Assembly: GCF_947623445.1 (NCBI RefSeq)
Contig: NC_135245.1
Coordinates: 6,021,501 to 6,085,500 of the forward strand
Source: Clavelina lepadiformis
Lineage: Eukaryota > Chordata > Ascidiacea > Aplousobranchia > Clavelinidae
Direction of reading: 5' to 3'
Length of the DNA stretch: 64,000 bases
Below are positions 37,501 to 50,300 of this stretch, piece by piece. Made by a program: the position numbers and the translations under genes. The notes beneath the pieces were generated by a model that worked only from the letters and a program-made list of their open reading frames with translations, was not told the origin of the DNA and made no database searches. The first letter of the stretch is position 1, and each line of letters opens with the position of its first letter.

Positions 37501-37673
37501 ACAAACCAGTAAACGTGGAAGTGGAGTGGCCCGCTTACACCGCAGATGCCTATCGTCAGCATATGGTGTTACAAATACCACTTGAAACCGACAAAAACCT
37601 TGGCCTAGAGAAAGCTGCGTTTTACCAGAAACAGATGGAACATGCCAAGGCCCACAACAAAAATGTACAATGA
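31564..37673 (+). CDS. Carboxylesterase 1 of three (type-B, 9 exons)
   Basis: Exons 31564-31718, 31828-32023, 32190-32386, 32709-32872, 33000-33148, 33418-33642, 35273-35429, 35565-35811 and 37493-37673 give 556 residues in one frame. It belongs to the type-B carboxylesterase/cholinesterase alpha/beta-hydrolases, which cleave carboxylic esters. The triad is S205 (FGESSGSG elbow), D327 (GCTNSDG) and H452 (CDHADD). The acid is Asp here, whereas both paralogs and most of the family have Glu. The oxyanion segment is YFTGGHYQ in place of the usual HGGG. The N-terminus MAECPTVKTTCGLVKG has no signal peptide, unlike secreted or ER carboxylesterases. Introns 6 and 8 are expanded by repeats. AATAAA at 37816-37821 is a likely poly(A) signal. 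The natural substrate is unknown. Confidence 0.92.
34265..34762. mobile_element. hAT-like MITE rich in GGTACCGGTAC, in carboxylesterase 1 intron 6
   Basis: The left end is CGGAGGTGGACAGTCGGTAC. The right end, CGGTACTGACCACCTATG, is its approximate inverse. TTAATTAT before and CTTATTAT after could be a decayed 8-bp duplication (6 of 8). The interior is made of repeated GGTACCGGTAC and TTCGGTACTTTTT units in both orientations. No coding frame. Assignment to hAT rests mainly on end structure. Confidence 0.7.
36140..37400. repeat. AT-rich arms, 22-bp tandem repeat and degenerate minisatellite in intron 8
   Basis: 36140-36440 is A-rich and 36790-37080 is T-rich with related motifs (AAATTTATACAAA, TTATATGAATTT) in opposite orientation, suggesting old foldback arms. 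From 36509 the unit ACAAACGTATAAGTTTAAGTAT (22 bp) occurs nearly three times. From 37080 to 37380 a diverged unit of roughly 60 bp repeats, marked by TAACCAAC(A/G/T)TCAC and AGTAACTGAA-like blocks. None codes. Confidence 0.55.
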
Positions 37674-38985
37674 ATTTGTTACCGAAGCAGAAGGCAATTT
37701 TTGTTTAGCTTGATCAGCTGTGCAATAGCTAATTCTTTACTAGCTTACCATCTATGCAATACTAAACGCGTAAATTTTTGAATTGTATGTTTTCGATTCA
37801 TTCTTTAATTTAGTTAATAAAACATCACTTACAGGCAAGTTTTGGGACAGAAATGAGATTTCCTCAGCGGTTTCTAAACTTTACGACAGCAGAAAATTGA
37901 ACACAAAAGTTGGTAAGGTCTTTATTACCACCGCTATTACTGCAGAATGACCTAGCTCTAGCTAGCACATCTATTGACACGTTTGTGACCGATCGGGTTT
38001 TGAATACGCGATGGTGAGGCTTTATCCGACTCACAGTAAAGTTACGTGTTCTTCTCGAGTAGCACAACTATAACTTACTTCTTTACAGAAGAATATTGGC
38101 CATCACGAGAAAACTGATAAAACTTTATTTGCAAACTGATAATCATAACATGAATTAAGGTTCTAAACAAATTTGAAAACGCAAGTGTATATAAAGAAAA
38201 GTAGGCTAATCAACAAAGGTGGAGGAAAAATTTTATTGAAACCAAGGTAGCTGTAGGTTAGATTGTTATGTTATACCATTTACGTTGCAACTGTGAAAAA
38301 TAAGTTTAAACGCAGATTTTTTTCCGGTGAAATAGTGGCAACCTTTCGTACTGAATCGTTTTTTTAAAAGGGGACTTCTTGTTTTTAAACTGAACAATCT
38401 CCTTAATTTTGAACATCGACCTAGATTAATCGTCTTATCATCACTAATCTCCATATCTGGCAGTGTATTTAACGATTTTAACTTTACTCAGTGTACTACC
38501 AGATATTTTCATTCGATTTTTGTCATATGTGGGAGTATCGTGAATCAATTTAAACTCCGTTGCATAGTTCTGCAAAAATTCCAATTCAGTAGGATTTAGC
38601 ATCAAAAAGCACACAACAATATGAAACTTTGCAACGCAATTTTGTAATTGCACTAGTTATTAAAATGCAAGAAAGAAATTATAAAACATTATATAAAATA
38701 AAACTTATATGATACATGCAAAACAATTAATAAAGAACAATTAAAATATATTTGATCTTGTGGTTCTAAAATAAATATTAAAATGATTCAGAATCATACT
38801 TTGAAAAAAAATGAAGCATATTGTAAAACGTAGGAAGTAAAACACAATAACATTTATAAGGATTGCACATTGTTTCTTCAGCCATGAAATACAAATTGTA
38901 AAAATTTTACTTCCTTAAATTATAAAAAGATAAAGAAATTAAAGTCAGAATTGCAGTAACACAGACATCCATTGATCCACATAAC
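37674..38985. other. Convergent intergenic region between carboxylesterases 1 and 2
   Basis: Includes the 3' UTR of carboxylesterase 1 (poly(A) signal at 37816) and, on minus, the 3' flank of carboxylesterase 2. Short ORFs only; no other feature supported. Confidence 0.5.
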
Positions 38986-41900
38986 TCACAAGTTCGGTAA
39001 GACTTTAGTGTAGAGATTATAATTTTCAACACCAAAATCTATGCCCTTGCTTAGAGGTATATCAAGAACAAGATGTGGCCGACTTCTGCTATTATATGCA
39101 GGCCATTCAAACTCATGAGGGTCACCTATGTTAGGATTTCTAAAAACAGAAAACAAGCCTTATCACGAACCCCTTATTAAAAGCTATGTCATTGGTTGCT
39201 TAAAAATTTCTCACAGTGGACTCTGCAGAAGGTCATTTGGGTGTCTCAAGGGCTCCATTACACCCATAACTTTGAGAAAAGCTGGTCTAATAAACTAATG
39301 CCTAAGCATAACATAAAAGTTGATTGGTAAATTAAAAGTTTACCCTGTTTTTGCAAAGTTAGTGATGTAAGTCATCATCAAGCGACTTAAATTTGCCTCA
39401 TCTTGACTAAAATGGAACCCATCATTAATGGAATCAGGTAGAAAGGGAAGGCCCCAGTTAAAGAAGACATCATCAACATGATCTGCTCCGACATAAGATG
39501 GTTTTTGGCCTTCTTTAGGTCCATAATCATCGTGGTGACTATGACGAGGTTGGTGTGTCATGTGGTAAAAATATGTTGAAGCTCCAGATTCTAACAGAAA
39601 GAAACAGAAAGATTGAGCATAAACTGGGAGGGCCAACGAGACAAACCGCAAACTAGAATTGTCATAGTTATTTAATCAACCTAGCATTCTTGCTTCAGCT
39701 AAAGAGATTTTGAAGGCAGAATTCAAATACAGTTGAAGCTTGTGAACTCAAAGAGGAAAACTAATGAGCTTCCACTGTATGTTGTAAAACAAAGCATAGC
39801 TTCTTAAATTCTAGATGCAAAAATAAGTACAAAGTTGCACTGTAAAAGATTACTCACACACAACTGTGGTGTATACAGCCACCAGGGCAAACTTTATGCG
39901 ATTTTTTTCTTGTTATATTTTTAAGTTACATCCAGTAATTAAAACGTCATTTTGGTACAGTATCTGCACATTCCTTGTGCATTTTGTTTTCCAAATTTAA
40001 ATGCAATATGACGTATTATTTTACAAAAACAAAGCTGAACAAAGATGCTTTTTATTTTGGTTATTTTGGTTTTCTTTTTATTCATTCCGCTATCAAGCCT
40101 CTTTATAGCCTAAGCCGCCATTAAGTCAGGGATAAATTTGTCCTTCTACTGAATGCCCGATGATAGTTTTTTTGGGTAAAACGGCGGTTTATCTCGTATC
40201 AAACCTCAAAACTTTACAGCGGTGACTCTCGTAAATCCAGTTTAACGATTCATAAGTTTTTGCAACTATTTCACTTTTTTTTTTAAGATAATCGTTTCAA
40301 CACGCTCTACCAGTAACTAATCAGTCATTCTAATTCTAAAAAACAAGGTTACGGGAATATCTTCAAACCTCAGACATATTACCATAAAATCTACAAAAGG
40401 AGGATAACAAATACAATCAATTAACCAATTACAATTGAATTAACCATTAAAAAAATTACATACCAGCATGTTTGTCTGCGACATGAATAATAGAAGTTAC
40501 AAAAGTGGCATCTGCCATGACACCAGCTACGCCTTTGCTATAGTACATTTTATCTTTCAAGTTTGAGCCTTTGTTGTATTGCTTCAAGAGAATTGGCAGA
40601 GCTTTCTTTGAATCTATGGACTTTAAGGTATGAATTAGCTTTATGCACCAAAATGCAAGAATAATTTAACGGTAATAATAATAACGGTTTATTAAAAGAA
40701 AATTACAGTGTCAGTGAATTTCATTTGGTTATACCTTTTTGACGTATGTATACTTTTAATTTTTATAATTAATTAAGCATAAAAACACAATATAATTTTT
40801 GAAATAATGCTTGTTTACTGAATAAAGAAAAGTATTCTTACCCTATTATACCACTTCAAAAATATAGAAGCATAGAATTTGTACTCTTTTTCTGTTAAAC
40901 CAGAAAGGTAATTGGAAATTGCTGAGTTCATGACCCAGCCACCTTCACTATTGTTACAACCAAGCATATACGGCATTTTGAGGAAGCGACCATCCGACAA
41001 GAGTGTCGCTGGAGTATCAACCAAGAAATTCCCATCTACTGTCGGATACCACGTATACCCATGCACCTAAATTTGTTATTAAAGGTTTACGTAAGACCTG
41101 AGACGATTATGCATAGGGTCTTTTTATCATACCAAAATGGAATTTCTCTGACATGTTATCAAAAAAGCACATGATACTACAATCACATATGGATAGCAGT
41201 GTAACTATATACCATTAGTTTAGATATACCATAAACCACTACAAATACGCATGTAACATGTTTGTGTCTTATAATTTTAATGTCCAAATTATGTAATTTT
41301 ATAAGTTTAACGATTAGAAAAGTTAAAAACATCGAGCAATTGCTTTTCTCTTGTACTTGCAAGTAGTAGTAAGCATGGGTATCTAACTTATTTCCTACAC
41401 TGGAATAACCCAAATAAATAATCTTAACTAAAACAATTTGCAAATTCTTCAAGTGCATAGATTTAATACTACTAGCGAAACCAGAATTTATCGACCCGCA
41501 TCTATTTTTAACCAGATATCTTTTGCATGGCAAAATTATTCCGGTGTAGATATATTGCTGGGTTTCTGTAAGTGTTACAAACCAATTGAAGTTCTAAATT
41601 GGCATCATAAATTTGCTGGGTTGAAAAAGACTGTAACTTTTCCAGAATTTTTTTCGGCAAAATTTCCTTAACGTCCAAAATTTCCAGAAATTTCTTGTAA
41701 GCTCTAGTCTGATCCTTGATAAATGCTCCTTAAGAAAGCATTTTTTTCATAAGCTGGAGCAACTTCAATGCAATTATAAATATTTAAGTTCAAAAATTAC
41801 TAAGTAATTTTAGCCAATTGGCATGAACAATTAATAAGCAGTCTACAAGTGGAGAGTAATATTTCAAAAAGTAAAGAAAATTAATCACATCTATCAGTAG

Positions 41901-43367
41901 AAATAACGTACTTGGCATTACAGCTGTTCCACCAAAGCTTAGCCAATTGGCATGAACAATTAATAAGCAGTCTACATAGTGCAGTGTAATATTTCAGAAA
42001 GTAAAGAAAATTAATCACATCTATCAGTAGAAATAGCGTACTTGGCATTACAGCTGTTCCACTAAAGCTGACGGCTTTATGGAAGTAACCTTGAGATAAA
42101 GGTGACATCATATGCATATTAACAGATATACCGCCAGCGCTTTCCCCAAATATGGTCACATTGTCCTTATCACCACCAAAACTTCCAATATTTTCTCTAA
42201 CCCACCTAAATCATGTAAATTGCAGGAATCAGGAAAGTTTGGAATGGAAAGAAAGAATGGAGTGTCAGTGACATCAAACACATACATCACATTCCATATG
42301 TAATACAAAATTTAGCTTGATAGTAATTTCTTACTTAAGAGCTGCCAACTGATCAAGTAAACCTAAGTTCCCATTACATCCTGTGCCATCTTCCATTGAT
42401 ATGAAGCCAAAAGTATTTACACGATAATTTGGTACAACCACAATAACATCATTCATTCCAGCAAGGGCTGTACCATTATAATACGATGAAGGACCAATTT
42501 GAAATGCACCACCATAAAACCACACCATTACCTTCAAAAAGTTTATACACTATAAAGAAGCATATAATTGTTACATATATGTTGTAAATAGGTAAACATT
42601 TACTTTACCATACATTTAGTTTATCTCTGGAAATTGAACAATGCATGCTTTTGGCTAGAAGTTACCTTCATAATGCCTTAACTTTTTGGGTCTAGTACAG
42701 ATGTGCACAACCAAATAACACACAATTTCGGAAGCAGGGATCTAGTTTAAAAATACATCACATGGCTAAATGCTTCTGCACTAAACCCAACTTTTGCTGT
42801 ACAAAAGATCGCATAGCATTCTACCTTCCAAAAATATGTACCTACTGGAATTTTTGTAGAATTTTGTACATCAGGTACAAATAAATTCAAGTATAAACAA
42901 TCCTCAGAACATTGGTCAATGAAAAAACTCCTCTTTTGTGGGCAAAATTTAGAATACACATCGACTCCTTCCATAATTTGCATTGGAATTTTGGTTTGCT
43001 TGGTGTTGCATAGAACACCATTCCATGGCAAAGCCCTGCGCAACAATTCAGTTAAATTTTATTAGCAAAGTAACCGGCATTAGCTTATTCTGCTGTTACT
43101 AGGCAATAGTATAGGACTATAGGGTACCAGTATCAAAACTCAACAGAACTATCATACTATACCACAGTTGTACTTAGAAACTATTGGCAAAACATTTATT
43201 TACTTCTCTGGCGGTAAGAAGCGCAACTTTTCGACCGGTGGTTGGGCAAATGGTATTTCAATATAATGAAACACTGGCTTTGCCCTTGGGTGACTAGCTT
43301 GAGAAATCAACCCGCTCCTTACTTTACCATAGTTCACAAGAGACACGACTTTATTGGATGTGCCCAT
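38986..43367 (-). CDS. Carboxylesterase 2 of three (type-B, 9 exons)
   Basis: Exons in minus order: 43367-43204, 43035-42846, 42531-42335, 42205-42042, 41728-41583, 41066-40842, 40620-40464, 39590-39344, 39139-38986; 547 residues in one frame. Start [16 protein letters not shown], no signal peptide. The triad is S206 (FGESAGG), E328 (GCNNSEG) and H452 (GADHVDD), so it should be an active esterase; the oxyanion segment is FYGGAFQ. Intron phases (2,0,2,1,0,0,1,2) are identical to those of the two neighbours and exons 3, 4, 6, 7 and 8 have the same lengths as in copy 1, so the three are duplicates. The 3' end of exon 4 with its donor is duplicated in tandem just inside intron 4 (see repeat at 41812). 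Closer in sequence to copy 3 than to copy 1. Confidence 0.92.
41812..42068. repeat. Direct tandem duplication (about 129 bp) covering an exon end and splice donor
   Basis: A block starting AGCCAATTGGCATGAACAA at 41812 recurs at 41941, with over 90 percent identity by eye, up to the shared TTGGCATTACAGCTGTTCCAC. On minus this block holds the last codons of exon 4 (GTAVMP), the GTACG donor and the start of intron 4. The intron therefore contains a second, out-of-place copy of the donor and exon end. Confidence 0.88.
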
Positions 43368-44360
43368 CCTGATTTGAATCTAAATTTTGACGAAGAGAAA
43401 ATAGAACCGGCTAATGAAAATCAAACAAAAATTGTTGAGAACCTTATCCTCCCCAGGCAAACTTCTTAGGCTTGCAACCTGCAAGATATTGTTACAACTT
43501 GCAATCTCCTCCAGAGTGTGGGATGGGGAATTTCCCTAAACAAAACCTTTTTGACAAGTCAGGGAATGGAAAATTTGGTGTAGAAGATTTCATTTACTAT
43601 GTAATACAAAGCATGGAATGGAACATTTTTAAGTATGGATTGGAAGATTCGGCCGGCAAATTTACATTCCATAGCATGCGCTGTTTGTTGATTTAAAAAA
43701 TCTAAACAATTGACTTCAAAATTCAAAAAAATGACTTTCTTGACCTAACAAAAATTTCTTGAGTATTTTTATTAAAACGAACACTGAATTAACAAAAAGT
43801 CAGTCTGAATTTAGGCATCTGAAATGACACAGCGCTCAGAACAGGGACAACACAACATTTTATCCCATGTCACGCATAAGCAAACACTTTAGAATCACTG
43901 GATTTTATTGCATAAAACTGAGGTTGAAAATAGATTTATTGCATAAAACCGAATAGATATTGCATACAAATACGGCAAACAGGATTGAATACTGTAAAGC
44001 AGTAGATTCGATAAGGCGCAAATATGTCTGGATGGAGAATTTTACGTTTAATTAAACCGCGTTGTCCGTTCTCCAGCTTGGTAAAGTTAAACATTATTAT
44101 TTTAAGTTAAACAAGCATAAAATCTATATCTGCTAAATTAAAAAGGTATGAAATATAATTATGAGATGCCCTAAAAATATAAAACGCAATTAAATGTAAA
44201 TAAACAAAATAAAAATCAAGTGATTGCATATTTGTAAATTTGAACACATTCGACATCTGGAATTAAGAAAAAAGATTATATTGATAAAAATATTTTGTTG
44301 CTAAATCACAGTTTTTCTTGACAAGGAACTTTATAAGGTGCAAAAGCAAACTCAGGAAGA
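43368..44360. other. Intergenic region between carboxylesterases 2 and 3
   Basis: About 1 kb between the stop of copy 3 and the start of copy 2, both on minus. TTTATT at about 43902 and 43930 would read AATAAA on minus and may serve copy 3. No further gene was seen. Confidence 0.45.
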
Positions 44361-47300
44361 TCACAAATTCGGCAAGATGTTTGTGTAGATATTGTATCTT
44401 TCCACACCGAAATCTAAATCTTTGCTGAGAGGAATATCAAGGACAATATGTGGACGGTTTTGACTATTATACGTTGGCCATTCAAATTCTTGAAGGACAC
44501 CTTTATTGGGATTTCTAAAAAAAGAAAGATGAATTGATATTAAACAAGCAAGAAAAAGTTGCAAGAATCCATTCAAGTACATAATTAAAACAATCAAATT
44601 TTTGAAGTAAATCAATAGTATTGTAAGTAGCATTTAACTATGAAGATATCGATTAAGCCGTAAACTGAGGAAATTTTAGCTACCACATATCCAAATAAAC
44701 TTTTGTCGGTTAATCGGATAAAAAATGAGTAACACTAATAAAAGCAGTTTTATATTTCTTTGGATTTTTGAACAGTTTAAAACTTTCTGCCTTTAGATGC
44801 GGTCAGCATACTCCGCAATTCTTTTGCAGCAATAGAAGTGGTCTTTTACTCCCAGTTGAATTTAATTAAGATTCGGCGTACAAGTTTGAGATTAAGTTTA
44901 CTCTTCTGAATGCACAAAATTTAACTATAAAGCCAATACTACTGCAGGTAAATATACAATTTCATTAAAGCTAGCTAGTTTTAGAAAAACTTCTGTCTTT
45001 TGTCGGAGAAAATATTCAAGGAGGTGAGCTAACAAAAAGTCCTGGATCCAAATAAGCAATATCAACTCCTGCGGGCCACATTGTTCTATCCTTAGTAATT
45101 ATGTAACCTCCGAAACTATCATCAGTTTCCACCCTAAGCTTTTTGGGTTTGCAAACACTTCTGAACAAAGCCTTGATTTACAATATGGTGTTCACCTATC
45201 TATAGGAAAATTTCGTTCTGACGAAGGACAGAAGTATATTCGAAACTAGTTAGCTTCAATAAAATAACGTGTTTACCTGAAATGGTATGGCTTTTAGCAA
45301 ACTCGTGGTACTTGAAAACCATTTCAACACCACCTACTCTTAAAAACAAACCAAAAGAAAACAACAACATAAAAGAAAAGCCAAATAAACTTTAGGAATT
45401 TGTGAATTTTGTATGTGGATGTGTGGTGTGGTCTTTCTAACAAAATTGATTATTATTTTATTTTTCTGATCTACTAGAAGCTAGGAAAACAGGTTGAATT
45501 GTCCTTAACATTTATTATTCAGTTAATTAGTTAACAAAAATTCAAATATCTGGCTATATCAGTTATCTGGGTATTAAGTTGCACTGGCATCTGAACTTAC
45601 TCTAATTGTAACCAATAAAAAACTCACCCAGTTTTAGCAAAGTTTGCAAAGTAAGTCATCATAGAAAGGCTAAGTTCCATTTCTTCCCGGCTGAACTTGA
45701 AGCCATCCTGAACATTATCAGGTAGAAAAGGAAAACCCCAAGTGAAAATAATATCATCGGCATGATCAGTTTCAATAAATGACGGCTTTTGAGCTTTTTC
45801 TGGACCATACTCTCTGTCATGGTTGTAGCAGGGTGGATGCTTCATATGATAAAAGTAAGTTGTTGCTCCACAATCTAAACAAAGATTAATGTTTGATTAA
45901 TGTTCACCCGGCACATCCAAATTTTGTCCATTTCAAATTTCCTCCTACCACTGAATATCACAAAAGGTGGCAAGCTTTGTGTCAGTACAGCAGTACTACA
46001 ATATTATAAATACATTTTGTTTAAAATAACTACTTATTCAGACAACAGAACAAGAATTTGTATAAAATTATAAGACCCTTTTGGAGGAGATGGTTTATTT
46101 GTTTTTTGCCAGACAGGTTGGATCAGTCTTGCAACAGATTGAAAAATTTTATAACATGAAAAAATCCATTGTTAAATGTGGAGTCTCAAGTGCTACATAG
46201 GGAACTGATTAAATTTTGGCAGTGAATTATGACATGAAAAAATCATTCAAGCAAGGTCATTCCATTTAACAATATGTTTGTAACAAATAGAATGTGATAA
46301 AACAATGTCTTATGAATTTAATGAGCAATCTTGGTGCAGGTCTGCTCTCTAGAAGTGTGCTTTTAGTTTGAAGCCTGTGACCATATTTCAAGAAAAGTGT
46401 AAAAATGAATAGAGAGCAGAAAATCAGGTCAATGAAGGCAATATACAACATTAATTACTATGAAAGACTTTGTAAAAGATACAAGATCCACAATGTTGAA
46501 AAAGTGCTAAAAGATTAGACCAAAACAAAATGCCAGGATTACCTTAAAATTTACTGAGCTTACAAAAATCACATGGAGTCTCATAATTTTTCTCATAAGT
46601 AGTTATCGACTTATCGTACATGTTTCTTGAAAATCTTTAGCTAACTTGGATGATTTCTAAACATGCAAACACATTATGAAAACATGTTAAAAAAGTTCAG
46701 CTAAGAAAGTTTAGGTCTCTAAGAAAGTATCATAGCTACTGTATCACAATTGTGAGTGCAATACATCGCACAAATAACAAGCAAAACAATAACATACTTG
46801 AAGTGGAGTGGCTACTACCCAATGCACATAGATTTTTCATTTTAACATGAGGTTCATATGCCACGAGATTTATTTTAGGCACCCGTTTTATAGCAATCAC
46901 TATGTACACTGTTTTTCTGAACCCCTTTTTATTGATTGATTTAGTCGGACGTGTTCTTTTTGTTGTGTCATTTTTGTGTTTGTCTGGTTATGTAGCCTAT
47001 ATTTGTTTTATTTCAGTGTTGTTCACATTAGTCATTTTTATGCATGCTCACGTTCTGCCATATTTTACATGTTTAAGTGTACACGTATTTTTATTCGATC
47101 ACTAGTGACGTCTCGTCTCGCTACCCCGAGCGCTTAATTAGTATTCAGCGTCCCACGTTGATTCTTTGATTACGTGGAATTTGTGTTTGGTGAGGTGTCG
47201 CGCTCGGCTGGGCGAGGGTAGGGGGAGTCTACGTTTTGCCTTTATGGTGGAAAGATGGTCGTTTTTAGCTAAGATATATGCCATTAAATGTTAATAAAGC

Positions 47301-50300
47301 AAAAGAGAGCTAATTGACTAGCTGTCAAGCGGGAAGTTCCTGGCTGAGAAAAAGTTTGGTTACACATACACTCAAAAAACTATTTAATTAAATGTTCTGT
47401 GGAGCACAGGAAAGACCACCACCAAACCATGTTGAAAACCTTAACTGGAAGTGTCTTTTTCTGTTACTAACACGAAACAAATCTGATTCATCTCCTTAAA
47501 CTGTTTGAATTTCATTACCAGCAGTGCATTAACACTTCATACAAAAAAGCACATGAACATGGCATTTTAGAGAATTACATTTAATTTTTTAAATCAAAAA
47601 GAAAATTAGCTTTATAATCTGTAAGAACAACGAATACTTTACACCAACAAGTCTGAAAAAGCAAAATTTTATCATTGTATGCTTATGAAACAAACTCAAA
47701 TCATATAATTCTAAAAACACTACTGAGCTCATTCATTTAGTAAAGATTTAACAAAAATGTTGATTTACAACAAAACAACTCATTTCCAAAATATTTTTGA
47801 TGTTAGAATTACGCAACACTTTACAGGGAATTCTATGCTCCAAACTAGCATAATATAATAAAACAATAGGTTAAAAATTTGCCAGACCTGCATGCCCATC
47901 AGCAGCAAGTATAATTCCAATATTAAAGTTGCAATCCGCCATAACTCCTGCTAACCCTCTTGTATAGTATAGCCTGTCATTTTCTGCGGTGCTTTCATTG
48001 CCTTGGTTATAGTAGCGGAGAATGATTGAATCTGTTTTGCTTGCATCTATCGACTTAAACAAATATAAGCTTTATACAACGCAAAAAAATTACAGTTCTT
48101 AATCTTATCTGACAAAATAATTAACACGATAACAATAAAAGTAATTAAATAATATGGTCATACTTTAGGGGGAAAATTTTTGAATTCCCTACTTAGGTTC
48201 AATGAATATATGGGCCTAAAACGATAATTAGGATGAAAAGATCTACCAAGAGTAATACTAATCTATAAATAACAAAAAATGTCAACAAACTGATTGAAAT
48301 TATTTGTGCTCGTTACCCTGTTTAACCATTTGAGTAGAATTGCGCTGCGCCGTTGGTAGTCTTCTTTTGATAACCCTTCAAGGTAGTTTGGCATTTCTAC
48401 ATTCATAAGCCAACCTCCCTCACTGCTATTGCAACCAATAATAAGAGTTATCTTTTGAAAACGTTTTTCTGACAATAGATTTTTAGGCATGTCACACATC
48501 AATTCATTATCAATGGTAACATACCAACCGAAGCGAGCCTAAAAGAGAAATTTAACGGACAATTTATAAAACCAACGATGCATACAGGACTGCAGTAAAA
48601 AATACTTAGAATTAATACAAACGAATTGAGTGTGAAGTACAATAGTTGCACCTTTCGCAATTTATAATCGGCTTCACAGAGTTTTTTCATACTAAAAGAT
48701 TGCAGTTCTTTCAGAATCTTTTCTGGGCTGGTTTCCTTTATCTTCAAAATTTCAAGAAATTTTTTCACTGCTCTGCTTTGATCCTTCATAACAACTTCTA
48801 CAGTACAAGATTTGTACATTTGTACATTACTTGGGAATATCTGCACAACTATGTTTTTCTCGTATGTTGTAAAACGCAAAAAAAAAAGGAAATTAATTCA
48901 ACTAGATCCATTACCACTCGTTAAATATAACACTACTAAGACAAAAAGATAAATTGAAAGGAAAATTTAGTTACTGATATGATATCATCAGTGTTAGTAT
49001 TTGTTTTTGGCCAACAACTGGAGGAAGCCATTTTAGTAACTTATATAAATGATAACAATCATGGCAAAATAAAAACATTCCCACAAACAATCAAGGAACA
49101 AGACAGGGTAACAAAGGGCCGTAGGCTTAAAAATGCAAGGTTTTACTACAAATTACAACGCTGCAGATAATAAGTCAGCATCGTCACCAAGCCCAGACAA
49201 TCATTTGACATTATTACATCAAATTAGTGATGAGGAATATCTGATTGTATCACATGTCTAAAACTGTACAAAAAAAACAGAGCAAAAATTGCTGTTTCTC
49301 ACTTGCGACTGTAGCTGAACCACTGAAGCAAATTGCTTTATGAAAATAACTTTCTGATAATGATGACATCATGTGCATATGAATAGATATAGCTCCTGCA
49401 CTCTCACCAAACACAGTCACATTGTCTTTGTCACCACCAAAATACTCAATGTTCTCCTTTACCCATCTAAACCATTTCATATTGTGTAAAAATAGCATTT
49501 TTTTTATTATTGTTAAACAACCATAAAAATAATATTCTCATAGAGCCATATGCAGCAGAATAAGTATATGCAATGAGAGTAACCCTAATTGAAAGAAACA
49601 AAAACGTTTTTTATTACCACAGCCACACAGTATTAGACTCACTTCAAAGCTTCAAGTTGGTCATGCAGGCCAAAGTTGCCTTTGCATGGTGTATCACTCC
49701 CCATACATAAGAAACCGAAGGTGTTAACACGGTAGTGTGGTACAACCACTATTACATCATTCATGCCAGCAAGAGCAGTGCCATCAAAGAAATAGCGAGG
49801 ACCAACTTGAAAAGAACCTCCATAAAACCAAACCATTACCTGCATAAGCCGGTAAAAAATATAAAAATAATAATTTAATTCATATATGACCAACGATAAT
49901 AATAATTAATTCATGATTGTGAGTAACTACGTAAAAATTAAGCAAATCAAATGTTACTGGTGTTTACAATTACATTAAAACTTAACTAAAGTTAACATAT
50001 GCATAGTCTACAGACACGGTAAAGTACTTAACCTATGTCTTACAGGGAGTTTAGCAATGCTTGAAGTGACTGGGGCAAATACATTTAAATACAAACAATC
50101 TTCACTGCAGTTTTGCCTTGAAAATGTTCTTTTCATCGGACAAAAGCTAAAATAAATGTCAGACTCATTTGCCTCAGGTATTGTTTGGGGCGGTATTTTG
50201 GTCTGCTTCGTATTGAACAGAATTCCAGTCCAAGGCAAAGCTCTGAAAAGCAACCAATACCACTAAATTTACTAAGTTAAAATTGTCTGAACCCTGTTAA

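Noticed and set aside
38986-43367. Carboxylesterases 2 and 3 as an operon
   Set aside because: They are about 1 kb apart with AATAAA candidates on minus in the gap; nothing supports joint transcription.
46902-47105. 67-codon hydrophobic ORF on +
   Set aside because: Lies in an intron of carboxylesterase 3 on the other strand, no splice or family support; likely part of a repeat.
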